From Candidatus Pacearchaeota archaeon (GTDB taxonomy: Archaea > Nanobdellota > Nanobdellia > Pacearchaeales > GW2011-AR1): a DNA stretch of 13,993 nt. Under the pieces are notes generated by a model, which saw nothing but the letters and a program-made list of their open reading frames with translations, searched no databases and was not told the DNA's origin. Made by a program: the position numbers and the translations under genes. Shown one piece after another: positions 13,875 through 13,993 of this stretch. How positions within the stretch are numbered: position 1 is the stretch's first letter; each line of letters begins with the position of its first letter. Where the stretch lies: the NCBI GenBank assembly GCA_016866915.1, contig VGKR01000008.1, positions 1 to 13,993 of the forward strand. Direction: 5' to 3'.

Positions 13875-13993
13875 ATGAAAAAAGAAGTGAGCTTTGGAAT
13901 ATTGTTTCTTTTATTAATTTTCTTGAGTGCTTTTATAATCTCAGCTCAGACTAATGCAACAACAGAAGAGCAAAAAATAGACAAAGCATATTC
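13875..13993 (+). CDS. Secreted protein, N-terminus only
   Basis: An ATG at 13875 opens a frame of 39 codons that runs off the right edge. The start is a typical Sec signal peptide: M-K-K-E, then a Leu/Ile/Phe-rich core to about residue 22, then I-S-A-Q as the likely cleavage region. The first mature residues are Thr/Glu-rich (T-N-A-T-T-E-E-Q-K-I-D-K-A-Y). It resembles the beginning of extracellular DPANN proteins I recall, but too little is present to assign a family. It lies 45 bp after the primase stop on the same strand and has its own TATA-like box. Confidence 0.65.
   Translation, partial: MKKEVSFGILFLLLIFLSAFIISAQTNATTEEQKIDKAY

Overview
The window looks like a piece of a DPANN archaeal chromosome (Woesearchaeota/Pacearchaeota-like). 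It is AT-rich and carries an archaeal sliding clamp (PCNA) and an archaeo-eukaryotic primase. TATA boxes sit about 25 bp upstream of start codons, which suggests leaderless mRNAs. It also has a Methanococcus/DPANN-type S-layer protein and a run of small membrane proteins with class III (prepilin-like) signal sequences of kinds I associate with DPANN genomes. The taxonomy is an inference from gene content.

Layout. 1-892 (minus): two tandem single-pass membrane proteins of related design; the second runs off the left edge. 1029-3377 (minus): a large secreted S-layer protein with a T-rich terminator. 3378-3920: a 543-bp divergent intergenic region packed with inverted repeats and an AT-rich stretch. 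3921-4274 (plus): a small winged-helix regulator whose stop overlaps the stop of the convergent neighbour. 4271-11299 (minus): a seven-gene operon with overlaps or gaps of a few bases (one 48-nt gap). It encodes five short proteins with prepilin-like N-termini, one Cys-rich secreted protein, and one large multi-pass/Ig-like protein. 11300-11422: the operon promoter, with a perfect 11-bp inverted repeat bracketing the TATA box, plus a 23-bp direct repeat that duplicates the end of the PCNA gene around a short GC-rich segment. 11423-12172 (minus): PCNA. 12270-13829 (plus): a primase carrying both a PriS-type catalytic core and a PriL-CTD-like tail. 13875-13993 (plus): start of a secreted protein.

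How the parts fit. Two themes share the window. One is cell surface: the S-layer, a pilus-like or envelope complex operon, and membrane-anchored hypotheticals. The other is replication: PCNA and primase transcribed divergently from a 97-bp shared promoter. The seven-gene operon is the best candidate for a poorly described system. It has many prepilin-like subunits and two large disulfide-rich partners, but the window holds no secretion ATPase, TadC-like platform protein or prepilin peptidase. A CCTAAG-type palindrome occurs at the operon promoter and again upstream of the winged-helix gene, so that protein is a testable candidate regulator. Four start codons needed attention: for the genes ending at 4759, 6197 and 8827 the longest frame begins with TTG and an internal ATG fits better, and for PCNA two ATGs are possible.
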